Source of the DNA: an uncultured Prevotella sp.
GTDB taxonomy: Bacteria > Bacteroidota > Bacteroidia > Bacteroidales > Bacteroidaceae
Direction of reading: 5' to 3'
Assembly: GCA_934230115.1 (NCBI GenBank)
Contig: CAKQEI010000051.1
Location: forward strand, 1-17,947
Length of the DNA stretch: 17,947 nucleotides
Below are positions 1 to 7,648 of the stretch, one piece after another. The position numbers and the translations under genes were made by a program. The notes below the pieces were generated by a model. It ran no database searches. It saw only the letters and a list, made by a program, of their open reading frames with translations, and had not been told where the DNA came from. The stretch's first letter is position 1. Each line of letters begins with the position of its first letter.

Positions 1-341
1 TTTACCTCAAGTACAAGGTCGATGACTTCCTCCACGTGGGTGGTGTCGAAGTAGTTCTTAACTGGGTCGTAGTTGGTAGGAGCTGCTATAACTACAAAAT
101 CGGCATCCGCATAAGCAGACTTGCCATCAAGTGTGGCAACAAGGTTCAATGGCTTTTCAGCCAAATACTTTTCGATATAATCATCCTGGATTGGTGAAAT
201 CTTGTTGTTGAGTTTCTCCACCTTTTCAGGAATTACATCTACTGCTGTTACATGATGATGTTGAGATAGCAATGTAGCTATGCTCAGTCCCACGTAGCCT
301 GTGCCAGCTACTGCGACTTTGATGTCTTTAAAATCACGCAT
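1..341 (-). CDS. ugd: UDP-glucose 6-dehydrogenase-like protein, N-terminal part (runs off the left edge)
   Basis: The first 113 codons are present, starting at ATG 341 ([18 protein letters not shown]). The N-terminal Rossmann fold shows the dinucleotide motif GTGYVG (residues 13-18), then an acidic residue after the second strand (VDVIPEKV), an NxKxSPIxDxxIxxYL stretch and the strand [13 protein letters not shown]. This pattern is that of the short Ugd type, as in E. coli Ugd, of the UDP-glucose/GDP-mannose dehydrogenase family. Such enzymes oxidise UDP-glucose to UDP-glucuronate with NAD+ for capsule or exopolysaccharide synthesis. The catalytic cysteine and the C-terminal domain lie outside the window, so the exact sugar substrate is uncertain. 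It starts 44 nt after the preceding recombinase-like gene on the same strand and appears to be the third gene of the operon driven by the invertible promoter. Confidence 0.85.
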   Translation of the reverse strand, partial: MRDFKDIKVAVAGTGYVGLSIATLLSQHHHVTAVDVIPEKVEKLNNKISPIQDDYIEKYLAEKPLNLVATLDGKSAYADADFVVIAAPTNYDPVKNYFDTTHVEEVIDLVLEV

Positions 342-385
342 ATTTTTTGGATTTAGTTTTCTTAATATGATTATGTGTTTTCACA

Positions 386-1174
386 TTAAATTATCTTGCT
401 CACACTTACCCCATCTATAGCTCTCTGATAGATATCCTTTACCATACACATTGACGGTACGACAGATAGATTGCATCGAGTGGCTATTCTTTTTAAGGCT
501 CTCTTCACATTTTCCCGCACCCTTTTCACATCGCGATCCGCAATTTGCATATCGTCTGATTTGATGAAAGGGAATAAGTATTCTGAATCGGAGGGGTAGC
601 GGTCTGCTATTTCCTGCATGGCAGCGTCCCATTGTACGGTTATACGGGGCAGTCCTGGAATTTGTGAGGTGTAGGTTAATGAGAATCCTTTGATGTCGGT
701 TTTCTTGATGTTCGACAAATCTGTAAAACTGATGCCTCTGCCGTAGATACAAAAGAAGAACATATCACGGGCAAAGGTCATTGACTTGGAATCGGACAGG
801 TCGGCATAACGCATTCGACGTAATTCATCAATTGACAGCAATTCACGTTCTTTTTTAGCTGGCAAAGCGACTCTTACGCCTTTCAGTAATTTGAGCTTTG
901 GAACAATTCCGTCTTTTACTGCAATATTATATACCGAACTGATTTGGTAAAGATAGAGGCGTGCCGTTGATTGTTTGCGTCCTTTGCTCTTCAGCCATTC
1001 CTCGAAATTCACCATAAGACCTGGAGTCAATTCGTTTAATGACAATTTCTCTTTACCCAAGAAGTTGATGAAGCAACGGAGTGCCATCTCTCGGTTGTGA
1101 GCAGCATCAAAACGACCTTCCTCTTTGTCTTTTTCTATTTTTCGACGAGAATATGTAAAGAAATCATTTTTCAT
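386..1174 (-). CDS. C-terminally truncated, probably catalytically dead tyrosine recombinase-like protein
   Basis: This 262-aa protein has a SAM-like core-binding domain (about residues 1-100, including NELTPGLMVNFEEWLKSKG) followed by the first half of a tyrosine recombinase catalytic domain. The first catalytic arginine is present (R146 in IYGRG). The beta-hairpin lysine region reads YTSQIPGLPRITVQWD instead of the YRRKKT seen in the intact recombinase at 2336-3562. The ARHSW box is replaced by MVKDIYQ (about residues 244-250). The protein stops at SKII, just where GMGHxxxxTTQxYL should follow, so the last histidine and the nucleophilic tyrosine are absent. The reading frames after the stop do not restore them. 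The gene lies 25 nt after the UpxY-like gene and 44 nt before ugd, on the same strand. It could be a decaying gene or a retained DNA-binding regulator; the intact reading frame and tight spacing make me lean to the latter. It is not expected to recombine DNA. Confidence 0.75.
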   Translation of the reverse strand: MKNDFFTYSRRKIEKDKEEGRFDAAHNREMALRCFINFLGKEKLSLNELTPGLMVNFEEWLKSKGRKQSTARLYLYQISSVYNIAVKDGIVPKLKLLKGVRVALPAKKERELLSIDELRRMRYADLSDSKSMTFARDMFFFCIYGRGISFTDLSNIKKTDIKGFSLTYTSQIPGLPRITVQWDAAMQEIADRYPSDSEYLFPFIKSDDMQIADRDVKRVRENVKRALKRIATRCNLSVVPSMCMVKDIYQRAIDGVSVSKII

Positions 1175-1199
1175 CTTATGAAAAATAATAATGAGTGGA

Positions 1200-1886
1200 T
1201 TATTCTGCTATCTCAAAATCCTCATTATGCACATTGTTGATAGCTACAGCATAGCCACCGAAGTCCATAACGAGCTGACGATTTTTCAATATACGCACTA
1301 CATAGCCTACTTGTCCTGCCATGATTCCTGTTAATACGCGAAGCTTTACATGGTCTTTGGCAAACTTCACAAACGGATCGCGCAAGAAAGTAACACGTTC
1401 TGGTTCTGATTCCATCACTTGCATAAAGGGTCGCATTACGCTGTCTTTAATGGAAGCCGGGGTTCCATCCATACAATTGTTTACAAGGTGGTATCGTGGA
1501 AAGTTTTTTTGGAGAAAGACTTGAAGCTTTTCTGTCTCTCCCTGCAAAAACACAAGACCGCTTACGCTTGGCTTTGCTTCTTTCATTACGCCTTTGCCAT
1601 TTGGCTTACGCTTATAAATGATGGTGCGATGGATAAAACAATTAGGTTTGAAATCGCCTTCGAACTTGACGGTTTCAAGTATTTTTTCAAATTTTTCTGC
1701 CGCAAAATGTTGGATAAAGAGGTATCCCCACGGCGTTCCTTCTTTTTCGCTCTCGGACATTCCTTCTACTTTTCGAGCCGATTTTTCATCAGACCGAATA
1801 ACGTGGATGCCCTTTGGTAAACGCTTGTTGTTACACATATCATTTACGTCGGCTGTAGAAGAAGGAAGTGAGCTTACCTGCGTCAT
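1200..1886 (-). CDS. UpxY/NusG-family specialised transcription antiterminator
   Basis: This 228-aa protein has an N-terminal extension of about 50 residues, then a divergent NusG N-terminal domain (WGYLFIQHFAAEKFEKILE at 53-71, KPSVSGLVFLQ at 105-115, FMQVMESEPERVTFL at 154-168). It ends with a KOW motif at about 181-208 (KLRVLTGIMAGQVGYVVRI). NusG paralogues of this layout (UpxY in Bacteroides, RfaH, LoaP) ride RNA polymerase and prevent premature termination in long polysaccharide operons. It is the first gene after the invertible promoter, with a leader of about 220 nt, which is the standard place for upxY in Bacteroides capsule loci. It is longer than typical UpxY proteins and diverged, so the family assignment rests on the KOW domain plus context. 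A later start at M12 or M17 is possible. The next gene is not an obvious upxZ. Confidence 0.75.
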   Translation of the reverse strand: MTQVSSLPSSTADVNDMCNNKRLPKGIHVIRSDEKSARKVEGMSESEKEGTPWGYLFIQHFAAEKFEKILETVKFEGDFKPNCFIHRTIIYKRKPNGKGVMKEAKPSVSGLVFLQGETEKLQVFLQKNFPRYHLVNNCMDGTPASIKDSVMRPFMQVMESEPERVTFLRDPFVKFAKDHVKLRVLTGIMAGQVGYVVRILKNRQLVMDFGGYAVAINNVHNEDFEIAE

Positions 1887-2084
1887 TTTCTTATCTACTT
1901 TATGTCACTGTTGGCTGTCATCACTTGGGATGACTGTGCCAAATTTACAACAGCATTGTTCATAAATTCATACTATTAAACTGCATGTTTGTCCAGTCAA
2001 GAAGTTTAAATGTTCAACATAAGTTGCCCTAACTGCCTCACATTCTCACTGCTTAATGGCTTTGTGTCTCTATTAGTTCTTACT

Positions 2085-2105
2085 TCTCTTCTAGTGTAAG
2101 ATACG
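2085..2105 (+). repeat. Left inverted repeat of the invertible promoter cassette (21 bp)
   Basis: The sequence begins TCTCTTCTAGTG and ends AGATACG. It is the exact reverse complement of 2259-2279 over all 21 positions, and identity stops abruptly on both sides. The arms flank a 153-bp spacer, close to the geometry of B. fragilis capsule promoter invertons. They probably are the crossover sites for a tyrosine recombinase. Confidence 0.93.
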
Positions 2106-2115
2106 TATTCGTTGA

Positions 2116-2123
2116 CAAAGGTA
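2116..2123 (-). promoter_or_regulatory. Promoter -7 box inside the invertible cassette, currently facing the antiterminator gene (ON)
   Basis: The minus strand reads TACCTTTG, a perfect match to the Bacteroidetes -7 consensus TAnnTTTG. The expected transcription start is near 2109, just inside the left inverted repeat. No clear TTTG lies about 20 nt upstream on that strand, so the -33 box is weak. I find no equivalent box on the plus strand of the cassette. Inversion should therefore remove transcription from the operon. Confidence 0.75.
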
Positions 2124-2258
2124 CGGTTTTTCTTGCATATATTATCATTTCCCCTCGGAAAAATTTTGATTTTCTGCGTTTTTGCACACAAATGTTTTAC
2201 AAAGACAAATATCGCACCGCTCAAAACTTCTTGTTTTTCAACAAAACCAAGTGGTTTG

Positions 2259-2279
2259 CGTATCTTACACTAGAAGAGA
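2259..2279 (-). repeat. Right inverted repeat of the invertible promoter cassette (21 bp)
   Basis: It begins CGTATCTTACAC and ends AGAAGAGA, an exact reverse complement of 2085-2105. It lies 56 bp beyond the 3' end of the recombinase gene, so the presumed enzyme and its substrate are adjacent. Confidence 0.93.
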
Positions 2280-2335
2280 TGCATATTTGTCAAACCTCTT
2301 GGAGGTCAATTCCCATTACTTTTTACTCTGATTCC

Positions 2336-3562
2336 TTACTTCTTTCCTTTACGTATTCTTTGGATGATAGTCCGATTTGCCTCACTTATTTTTGATACGT
2401 CAATAGAATTCAGATACACTTGTGTGGTTTTGTAAGATTGGTGTCCCATGCCTTCGCTGATAACAGGTATGGGTATGTTCATGTCTCTGGCGATGCTTGC
2501 CCATGAATGTCGGGCGACATAAGCGGTGAGGGGCGTTTTCAAGCCTATCATTATGCCGAGTTTCTTCAATGTCCGATTGACTTTCTCTTGCACACGCTTG
2601 TATTGCTTGTATTCTGTTCCATCTGTTTGTTTGATGATAGGGAACATATAGGGTGAGCCTTCTGTTTGATGTGCATAACGCTCAACGATTTCTTGATGCA
2701 CTTGTTCCCATTCCACTAACAGTGGTTGGTTCGTCTTCTTGCGGCGATAGGTCAATATGCCATTCTTCAAGTTGCTCTTCTTCAAGTAGGCGATGTCTAC
2801 AAACGGCATTCCCCGCATATAGAAACTGAACATGAACATGTCTCTTGCGAATGCCAAAGTGGTACCTGCTTCCAACTTCAAATTCTGCAAGGCAAGGATG
2901 TCTGCCTCGGATAGTGCACGTTTGGTGGTTGTCGCGTATGACAAACGCACATGACTGAATAGCTTTCTTTCTTCACTCAGCATTCCGTTGTTTGCTGCCT
3001 TACAAAACAAGGTGTTTAGGGTGCGCAAGTAGAAGCGGATGGTGTTTGGCTTCTGATTCCTATTGGCAAGCCATGCCTCATACTCTTCTATCATGTCTGG
3101 CGTAAGCTCGTCAAAAAACAAATCCTTATTCTGACGGTATTCCTTGAAGCGTCGGTAGGTACTGATGTAGGTGTTTGCCGTACCATGTTTTTGCATCCGT
3201 TCTTGTCGCTCCACTTGTTCTTCCAAGAAAGTAAACACGGTCTTGCATGGAGGCAGTTGACTAAATGCCTCGCATAGCTCGTTCAGTGTAAGCTCTTCGC
3301 TGGAGGTTTCCAGCCTGTCCAGAGTTCTTTTTAGCTGTCTTAGTTCCCTGGCTATTGCAGACTTTATCAACAATAGCTTCTGCATTCGTTCCCCATCTGG
3401 TGGTATGGTTATATTAGCTGCCTTCTCATCCCACTCATTCTGAAAGACATGATAGTCGGTGCTTATCCACTTCACGTTTCTCTTGTGAATCACCTGATAA
3501 TACAATGTACCTTCTTTCTCTTCTACCGACGATGCACGGAATTTCAATTTGATTGTTGCCAT
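2336..3562 (-). CDS. Tyrosine recombinase, probable invertase of the adjacent promoter
   Basis: This 408-aa site-specific recombinase has the layout common in Bacteroidetes: an Arm-DNA-binding-like N-terminus (1-90), a SAM-like core-binding domain (about 105-205) and a catalytic domain (215-400). Visible catalytic residues are R250 (FYMRG), the K275/K276 hairpin (YRRKKT), R351-H352 (VARHSW, with Y348 in place of the usual first histidine, a variant I recall from Bacteroidetes integrases), H374 (GMGH) and the nucleophile Y383 (TTQVYL). It should cut and rejoin DNA through a 3'-phosphotyrosine link. No conjugation or excision genes are nearby. An inverted-repeat promoter lies 56 bp downstream, as with phase-variation invertases of Bacteroides surface loci. 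The start at 3562 gives a full N-terminal domain. I find no good TAnnTTTG box right upstream. Confidence 0.9.
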   Translation of the reverse strand: MATIKLKFRASSVEEKEGTLYYQVIHKRNVKWISTDYHVFQNEWDEKAANITIPPDGERMQKLLLIKSAIARELRQLKRTLDRLETSSEELTLNELCEAFSQLPPCKTVFTFLEEQVERQERMQKHGTANTYISTYRRFKEYRQNKDLFFDELTPDMIEEYEAWLANRNQKPNTIRFYLRTLNTLFCKAANNGMLSEERKLFSHVRLSYATTTKRALSEADILALQNLKLEAGTTLAFARDMFMFSFYMRGMPFVDIAYLKKSNLKNGILTYRRKKTNQPLLVEWEQVHQEIVERYAHQTEGSPYMFPIIKQTDGTEYKQYKRVQEKVNRTLKKLGIMIGLKTPLTAYVARHSWASIARDMNIPIPVISEGMGHQSYKTTQVYLNSIDVSKISEANRTIIQRIRKGKK

Positions 3563-3620
3563 AAACTTATTATTTTTTTTTAGTGTGTGATTATATTATA
3601 AGCCTACACCAGGGGGATGA

Positions 3621-3675
3621 TAAAAGACGAAAAGAGCCGAGTGAAAATATATCACTCGGCTCTTTTCGTCTTTTA
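3621..3675. terminator. Bidirectional terminator with a perfect 24-bp stem
   Basis: The arms 3621-3644 and 3652-3675 are exact reverse complements around a 7-nt loop (AAATATA). The core is AGAGCCGAGTGA, with A-rich and T-rich outer ends. It lies after the stop of the DUF5686 gene (3719) and before the recombinase start (3562), both leftward, so it should end the DUF5686 transcript and insulate the phase-variable locus. Confidence 0.88.
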
Positions 3676-3718
3676 TTTATTTTATACTATTTATAAGTGG
3701 TAAAATTTCCTCTTCTTC

Positions 3719-6283
3719 TTAGAAGCTTGCCATGAAAGCAAATCGTATGCCGTCCTTCTTTATGCCGGGTCCGTAGTAGTTCATACGGCGCACATAGTCA
3801 ATTGCAAAGAACTTGAAGATGTTGTGCACACCCACCACGATTTCCCAATATGGTTTTTTCTTGTCCATCACCTTCGTGCCCTCGGGGAACTGGAACAGCA
3901 TCGGATCGTTCTGGTTGCGCTCAAGCAGCGGGTTGTTCTTGTCGCTGAGAGTGCTCCACATACCCTTCACGCCAATCCACTCACGCCACTTAAGATGGCG
4001 CACAAGCGGGATGCGGTTGAGCAGTTTGCCGTTGAGGTCCCACGTGATAGAGCCATAGCAGTAGCGGTCGCTAAGGAACTCCATGTTCTTCATCATCGAC
4101 ATTGTGTTCTCAAGCTCGAAGTAGGTGATGTTCACAGGCGGCATACAGAGCAGCGGGAACGGCACCTTGTCCCATTGGGCACCTCCATTAAGATGGGTGT
4201 CGATATATCCCCAGCTTCCCATCCAGAAGCGCTTGTAGATGCTGGCTTCTGTGAAATTGAGCTTATACTGTCCGCCAAGCACATTCTTGAAGCCCATTGT
4301 ATGGCTAAGTGTGAACTCCGGAGCGTCGAGGTTTACCGGCCAGCGTTGCTGCTTGGTGTTGATAAAGGTCTGTCCCGGACAGTAGCGCATGCCAAACTTA
4401 AACTCAGATGTGCGTATCTTGGTCACGTATTCGTTGCCCTGGGCGTCGGGATTGGTCACGGCTCCAGGCATCTTCTTGAACACGAGGTCGCCCGTAGGCG
4501 AATTGCTCTCAGCCTTGATAGATGTGTTGATGGAGAAGCCCCAGTCGGTCTCGTAGTCGAACGAGAGTTTCTGACGGTTGTAGAAGTACATCTGTTCCAC
4601 CTTCTGTGTGCGCAACGACATGAACACGTTATCCTTGTTGTGGAGAAGGAACTTGTCGGAAGGCGACATTACATCGTAGCCTGTCTCAAAGATGATGTTG
4701 CGCTGAGGGAACTCAAACGGCACATTCTTCTTCTTGTTGAGCGAATAGGTGACCTCGGTTCCGTAGTAGTGCTTTTGCGACTTCGTACCATAGGCATAGT
4801 AGCCCTTCCAGAAGAGATGGGGGTTGAGATTGGCTGTGGTACGTCCGCTCACACGCAGACGATACTTATCTACAAAGTTGGTGGATATGAGGGTGTTCAC
4901 CGGACCGAAGTCGAACTTCGACTTAGTGCGCATAGATCCCGTCTCAACGTAGTTCTCGAGCAAGGCACGCAGACCGAAGATTATCCACTTGAAGTTCTTC
5001 GATTGCTCGATGCGGTGGATAAAGGCATTCATCGACGACTCGCCCTTTGTCAGCTCCACAGCACGGTATTGATTCCAGAAAGCCTCGTCGCGCACCATGG
5101 CGTCGGCCTCGTGCTTCACCTTTGCCTTGCCCTTAAAGAGCTTCTTGGGCAGGTCGTCGAAGGCGTAGTCATCGTAGCGCGTGGTCTTGGTCACGAGCAC
5201 TTCGCCAAGCATCTTGTTTATCTTCAACTCGGCTGTAAGGTCGTCTACCGAGAGTGCCCACTCGCCATTTGGCAGCTTGGTATACTCCTGGGTGATCTTC
5301 ATATCCTCAACAAAATTTACGTCGGTGCGCTTAGGCAAGGTGAACGTACACTTCTTTACATGTAGCGAGGAGTCAGCAAGCACGAACAACTCTCCGCGGA
5401 AGCCGAAGTCCTGCTGGTTGTTGGGGATGAACTCAAGATGGTAACACAGGTCGCGGTCAACGTACACCGTGTCCTGGATATAGTAGCGGTAGAACGAGAT
5501 GGCTGTCTCGCCAATGGGTGACACAAACTGATACTGCATCAGGCGCATGTGGTCGTCGTAGATGTCGACATCGGTGAACACCTCCTTGAGCATAGTGTTG
5601 AGTATCTCGCCTGTCTGCAAAAGGTTGTTCACGCCTTCCTGGCGCTGACCCTTGATGATGTCCTTCTCCTCGCGCGGGTTCTTGCGGTAGATGTGCTGTG
5701 TTACGGTCTCGTCCACCGACACTGGCAGAATAAGCTTGCCGTTGTAGGGCGATGTCTCTATCTGGTCTTTCACATACGACTTGTTCTTATACTTGCCCGT
5801 GGTGAGGTCCTCAGGCTTGATGTCGTTCAGGGCGAACGATATCTTCTGGTACTTGTTGTACTGGTAATAGTCGTTGTTTTCAAGATGCGTGCGTTTCTTG
5901 GCGGCAATGACACGCTTCATAAGCTCCACTGCCGGATTGTTCTTACGCGAATAACGCTCACGCTTCTGCTTGATGACTACCTCGCCGAGAGCGCGCGAGT
6001 CCTCTTTAAGCACAATCTTAAGGTGCGACGGAGTATTGGGCCCCACCTTTATGGTCTGAGGTTTAAATCCCACACTACTGAATGTAAGCTCCCACCCGTT
6101 ATGGCGTGCAATGGTGAACTTGCCGTCCATGTCGCTCGCCTCTGCCACGTGATGGCCCTTGTATATGGCACTTGCCAAGGGTATGGGATAGCCCTGATCA
6201 TCATAAATCTCACCTGTAATCTGCGCTCTCACCACTGTTGTCAACAACAGCAGAAGCAATGTAATACCAAAAAATCTTTTCAC
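3719..6283 (-). CDS. DUF5686 outer-membrane protein with N-terminal carboxypeptidase-regulatory-like domain
   Basis: This 854-aa protein has a signal peptide (MKRFFGITLLLLLLTTVVRA, cleavage near residue 20-21). A CarboxypepD_reg-like beta-sandwich follows at about 22-95 (ITGEIYDDQGYPIPLASAI ... DGKFTI ... SSVGFKPQTIKV). The rest is rich in amphipathic beta-strands and ends in phenylalanine (FAFMASF), as expected of a beta-barrel inserted in the outer membrane. This layout is that of the DUF5686 family of Bacteroidetes, whose function is unknown. It is monocistronic: its own promoter (TAACTTTG, minus, 6361-6368) is upstream and the 3621-3675 hairpin is downstream. There is no TonB box or plug that I can recognise and no SusD partner, so nutrient import is not supported. 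The family call is good; the role is open. Confidence 0.88.
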   Translation of the reverse strand: MKRFFGITLLLLLLTTVVRAQITGEIYDDQGYPIPLASAIYKGHHVAEASDMDGKFTIARHNGWELTFSSVGFKPQTIKVGPNTPSHLKIVLKEDSRALGEVVIKQKRERYSRKNNPAVELMKRVIAAKKRTHLENNDYYQYNKYQKISFALNDIKPEDLTTGKYKNKSYVKDQIETSPYNGKLILPVSVDETVTQHIYRKNPREEKDIIKGQRQEGVNNLLQTGEILNTMLKEVFTDVDIYDDHMRLMQYQFVSPIGETAISFYRYYIQDTVYVDRDLCYHLEFIPNNQQDFGFRGELFVLADSSLHVKKCTFTLPKRTDVNFVEDMKITQEYTKLPNGEWALSVDDLTAELKINKMLGEVLVTKTTRYDDYAFDDLPKKLFKGKAKVKHEADAMVRDEAFWNQYRAVELTKGESSMNAFIHRIEQSKNFKWIIFGLRALLENYVETGSMRTKSKFDFGPVNTLISTNFVDKYRLRVSGRTTANLNPHLFWKGYYAYGTKSQKHYYGTEVTYSLNKKKNVPFEFPQRNIIFETGYDVMSPSDKFLLHNKDNVFMSLRTQKVEQMYFYNRQKLSFDYETDWGFSINTSIKAESNSPTGDLVFKKMPGAVTNPDAQGNEYVTKIRTSEFKFGMRYCPGQTFINTKQQRWPVNLDAPEFTLSHTMGFKNVLGGQYKLNFTEASIYKRFWMGSWGYIDTHLNGGAQWDKVPFPLLCMPPVNITYFELENTMSMMKNMEFLSDRYCYGSITWDLNGKLLNRIPLVRHLKWREWIGVKGMWSTLSDKNNPLLERNQNDPMLFQFPEGTKVMDKKKPYWEIVVGVHNIFKFFAIDYVRRMNYYGPGIKKDGIRFAFMASF

Positions 6284-6360
6284 CTGTAAAAACTAATTTA
6301 TCCTTTTATAGATTTCGTGCAAATTATCACGGCTGACGCACTTGGCGCCAAATCCACTTG

Positions 6361-6368
6361 CAAAGTTA
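6361..6368 (-). promoter_or_regulatory. Promoter of the DUF5686 gene
   Basis: The minus strand reads TAACTTTG, with TTG 21 nt upstream (within TCTTGCC). Transcription should begin near 6354, leaving a leader of about 70 nt. Confidence 0.7.
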
Positions 6369-6422
6369 TATATAATAAATGAAAAAAGGCAAGAAAACTT
6401 TTTTCATTTAAATATTTTTCTA

Positions 6423-6430
6423 TAATTTTG
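6423..6430 (+). promoter_or_regulatory. Promoter of the membrane-lipid operon
   Basis: The plus strand reads TAATTTTG (TAnnTTTG). A clean TTTG at -33 is missing and the upstream DNA is T-rich. The start would be near 6437, giving a leader of about 108 nt before the GtrA-family gene. It is divergent from the DUF5686 promoter, with about 55 bp between the two boxes. Confidence 0.55.
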
Positions 6431-6544
6431 TACCCTCGAATGGGGCATCAAGCTCTAAGCACTTGACTTCAAGGCATTGGTAACCATGCTCCCACATTAT
6501 ATATATAATAAGAACAAAAGAATTTTTATACGTAAATTAGCGCG

Positions 6545-6994
6545 ATGGGCAATCTGAAGACAACAGTTGTCACATTCACCAAGGCGCAATGTTCGGCATG
6601 GGTGGCTTCGTGTGTTGACTTCGGAATGACACTTATGCTTGCCAGCTTATGCGGTGTGTGGTATGGCTATGCCACATTGATAGGAGCATTTACAGGAGGA
6701 TTGGTGAATTGCGGCATAAACTATCGTTGGGTGTTCCACGCCTTCGGGCTCAAGAAGAAGTATGTGGCTCTGCGCTATGTGTTTGTATGGGTGGGAAGCA
6801 TAGCCCTCAACACATTTGGCACATGGCGGCTCACCGAGCTTGCGGGCATCAACTATGTCATCTCAAAGACTATAGTGGCTGTGCTTGTGGCTGTGTTGTG
6901 GAATTATCAGCTGCAAAGCAAATTTGTTTTCAAGAGCAAAGCAGCATCGGATTTTCCAAACAGTAATCAGGAAGCAAAAAAAATAACAACATAA
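6545..6994 (+). CDS. GtrA-family small membrane protein
   Basis: This 149-aa protein has four hydrophobic segments (about 14-36, 38-58, 74-95 and 100-122) and the family signature NCGINYRWVF near residue 57, with a matching NYQLQSKFVFK after the last segment. GtrA-type proteins are thought to help flip or handle polyprenyl-linked sugars in the inner membrane. It starts at ATG 6545 and its stop lies 6 nt before the next gene, so it is the first gene of an operon with a CDP-alcohol phosphatidyltransferase and a PAP2-type enzyme. That context suggests a role in making or moving a lipid headgroup, though this is inference. The hydrophilic tail (residues 130-149) looks disordered. Confidence 0.85.
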   Translation: MGNLKTTVVTFTKAQCSAWVASCVDFGMTLMLASLCGVWYGYATLIGAFTGGLVNCGINYRWVFHAFGLKKKYVALRYVFVWVGSIALNTFGTWRLTELAGINYVISKTIVAVLVAVLWNYQLQSKFVFKSKAASDFPNSNQEAKKITT

Positions 6995-7000
6995 AAGAAT

Positions 7001-7636
7001 ATGAATTATAGGGATTTTCTACAGAAGGTGATTTATGTCATTATCAACCCTCTGATTAAGGGAATGATAAAGGTTGGCATCACTCCCAACTTCATCACAA
7101 CAACGGGCTTTGTGCTCAATGTTGTTGCCACAGCTATGTTTATCTATGCCGCCAACATGCCTGAGCAAGAGGCTTACGCATGGATTGGTTGGGGCGGCGG
7201 AGTGATTCTCTTTGCCGGACTGTTCGATATGATGGACGGCCGACTGGCGCGTATGGGCAACATGTCTTCCACTTTCGGTGCTCTGTGGGACTCTACCCTC
7301 GACCGCTATAGCGAACTGTGCACACTCTTTGGCATTTGCTACTATCTGCTTCAGGTAGAAGGATGGGAGTGGGCTGGCATTGTGACTTTCGTGGCTATGG
7401 TAGGCTCGGTGATGGTGAGCTACGTTAGAGCGAGAGCCGAGGGCTTGGACATTGAGTGCAAGGTGGGACTTATGCAACGCCCCGAGCGTGTGGTCGTGAC
7501 TGCCGTAGGTGCCATCTTCTGCGGCGTATGTGCCAACATCTGGGTGCTTGTAGTGCCTATGATAATCATTGCGGTGCTTGCCAACATCACGGCTTTCTGG
7601 CGTGTGGCCCATTGCTACAAGGAACTTGACAAATAA
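7001..7636 (+). CDS. CDP-alcohol phosphatidyltransferase family enzyme
   Basis: This 211-aa polytopic membrane protein carries the complete family signature DxxDGxxARx8GxxxDxxxD: D76, D79-G80, A83-R84, G93, D97 and D101. Enzymes of this family replace CMP of a CDP-linked lipid or CDP-alcohol with an alcohol, making phosphatidylinositol-phosphate, phosphatidylglycerophosphate, phosphatidylserine or related lipids on the cytoplasmic side of the inner membrane. The substrate cannot be read from sequence alone. The following PAP2/IPC-synthase-like gene favours an inositol-type or other polyol phospholipid, as in the inositol-lipid cluster described for B. thetaiotaomicron, but no inositol-phosphate synthase gene is in this window. 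It starts 6 nt after the GtrA gene, and a 12-bp hairpin follows its stop. Confidence 0.88.
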   Translation: MNYRDFLQKVIYVIINPLIKGMIKVGITPNFITTTGFVLNVVATAMFIYAANMPEQEAYAWIGWGGGVILFAGLFDMMDGRLARMGNMSSTFGALWDSTLDRYSELCTLFGICYYLLQVEGWEWAGIVTFVAMVGSVMVSYVRARAEGLDIECKVGLMQRPERVVVTAVGAIFCGVCANIWVLVVPMIIIAVLANITAFWRVAHCYKELDK

Positions 7637-7648
7637 ACTTCAACATAA

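Larger units (their letters stand above)
1887..2335. other. 449-bp gene-free region holding the leader of the antiterminator gene and an invertible cassette
   Basis: I see no convincing gene here. The minus-strand frame at 2006-2224 crosses the inverted repeat and would be disrupted by inversion. The stretch contains the 195-bp invertible cassette (2085-2279), the leader of the UpxY-like gene (about 2109 down to 1887) and 56 bp between the cassette and the recombinase stop. A weak 6-bp stem (GTCATC/GATGAC, 1918-1935) sits in the leader and a 5-bp stem (ACCTC-TTG-GAGGT) just right of the cassette. Neither has a T-tract good enough to be called a terminator. Confidence 0.7.

Noticed and set aside
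2006..2224. Minus-strand 72-codon frame across the left inverted repeat
   Set aside because: It spans an inversion boundary and the promoter, so it would be broken on each flip. The product is lysine/arginine-rich without a domain.
1..3675. An integrative element or prophage, because of two recombinase genes
   Set aside because: No mobilisation, relaxase, excisionase or phage genes and no direct-repeat attachment sites. The inverted repeats around a promoter fit a phase switch better.
3824..5365. Plus-strand open frame of 513 codons opposite the DUF5686 gene
   Set aside because: It is a shadow of the reverse-strand gene: odd composition rich in H, V, L and R, no recognisable motif, and the minus-strand protein has clear domains and promoter.
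5549..6289. Plus-strand open frame of 246 codons opposite the DUF5686 N-terminus
   Set aside because: Low-complexity V/L-rich product from antisense reading of a signal peptide and beta-sandwich; it also overlaps the true start and leader.
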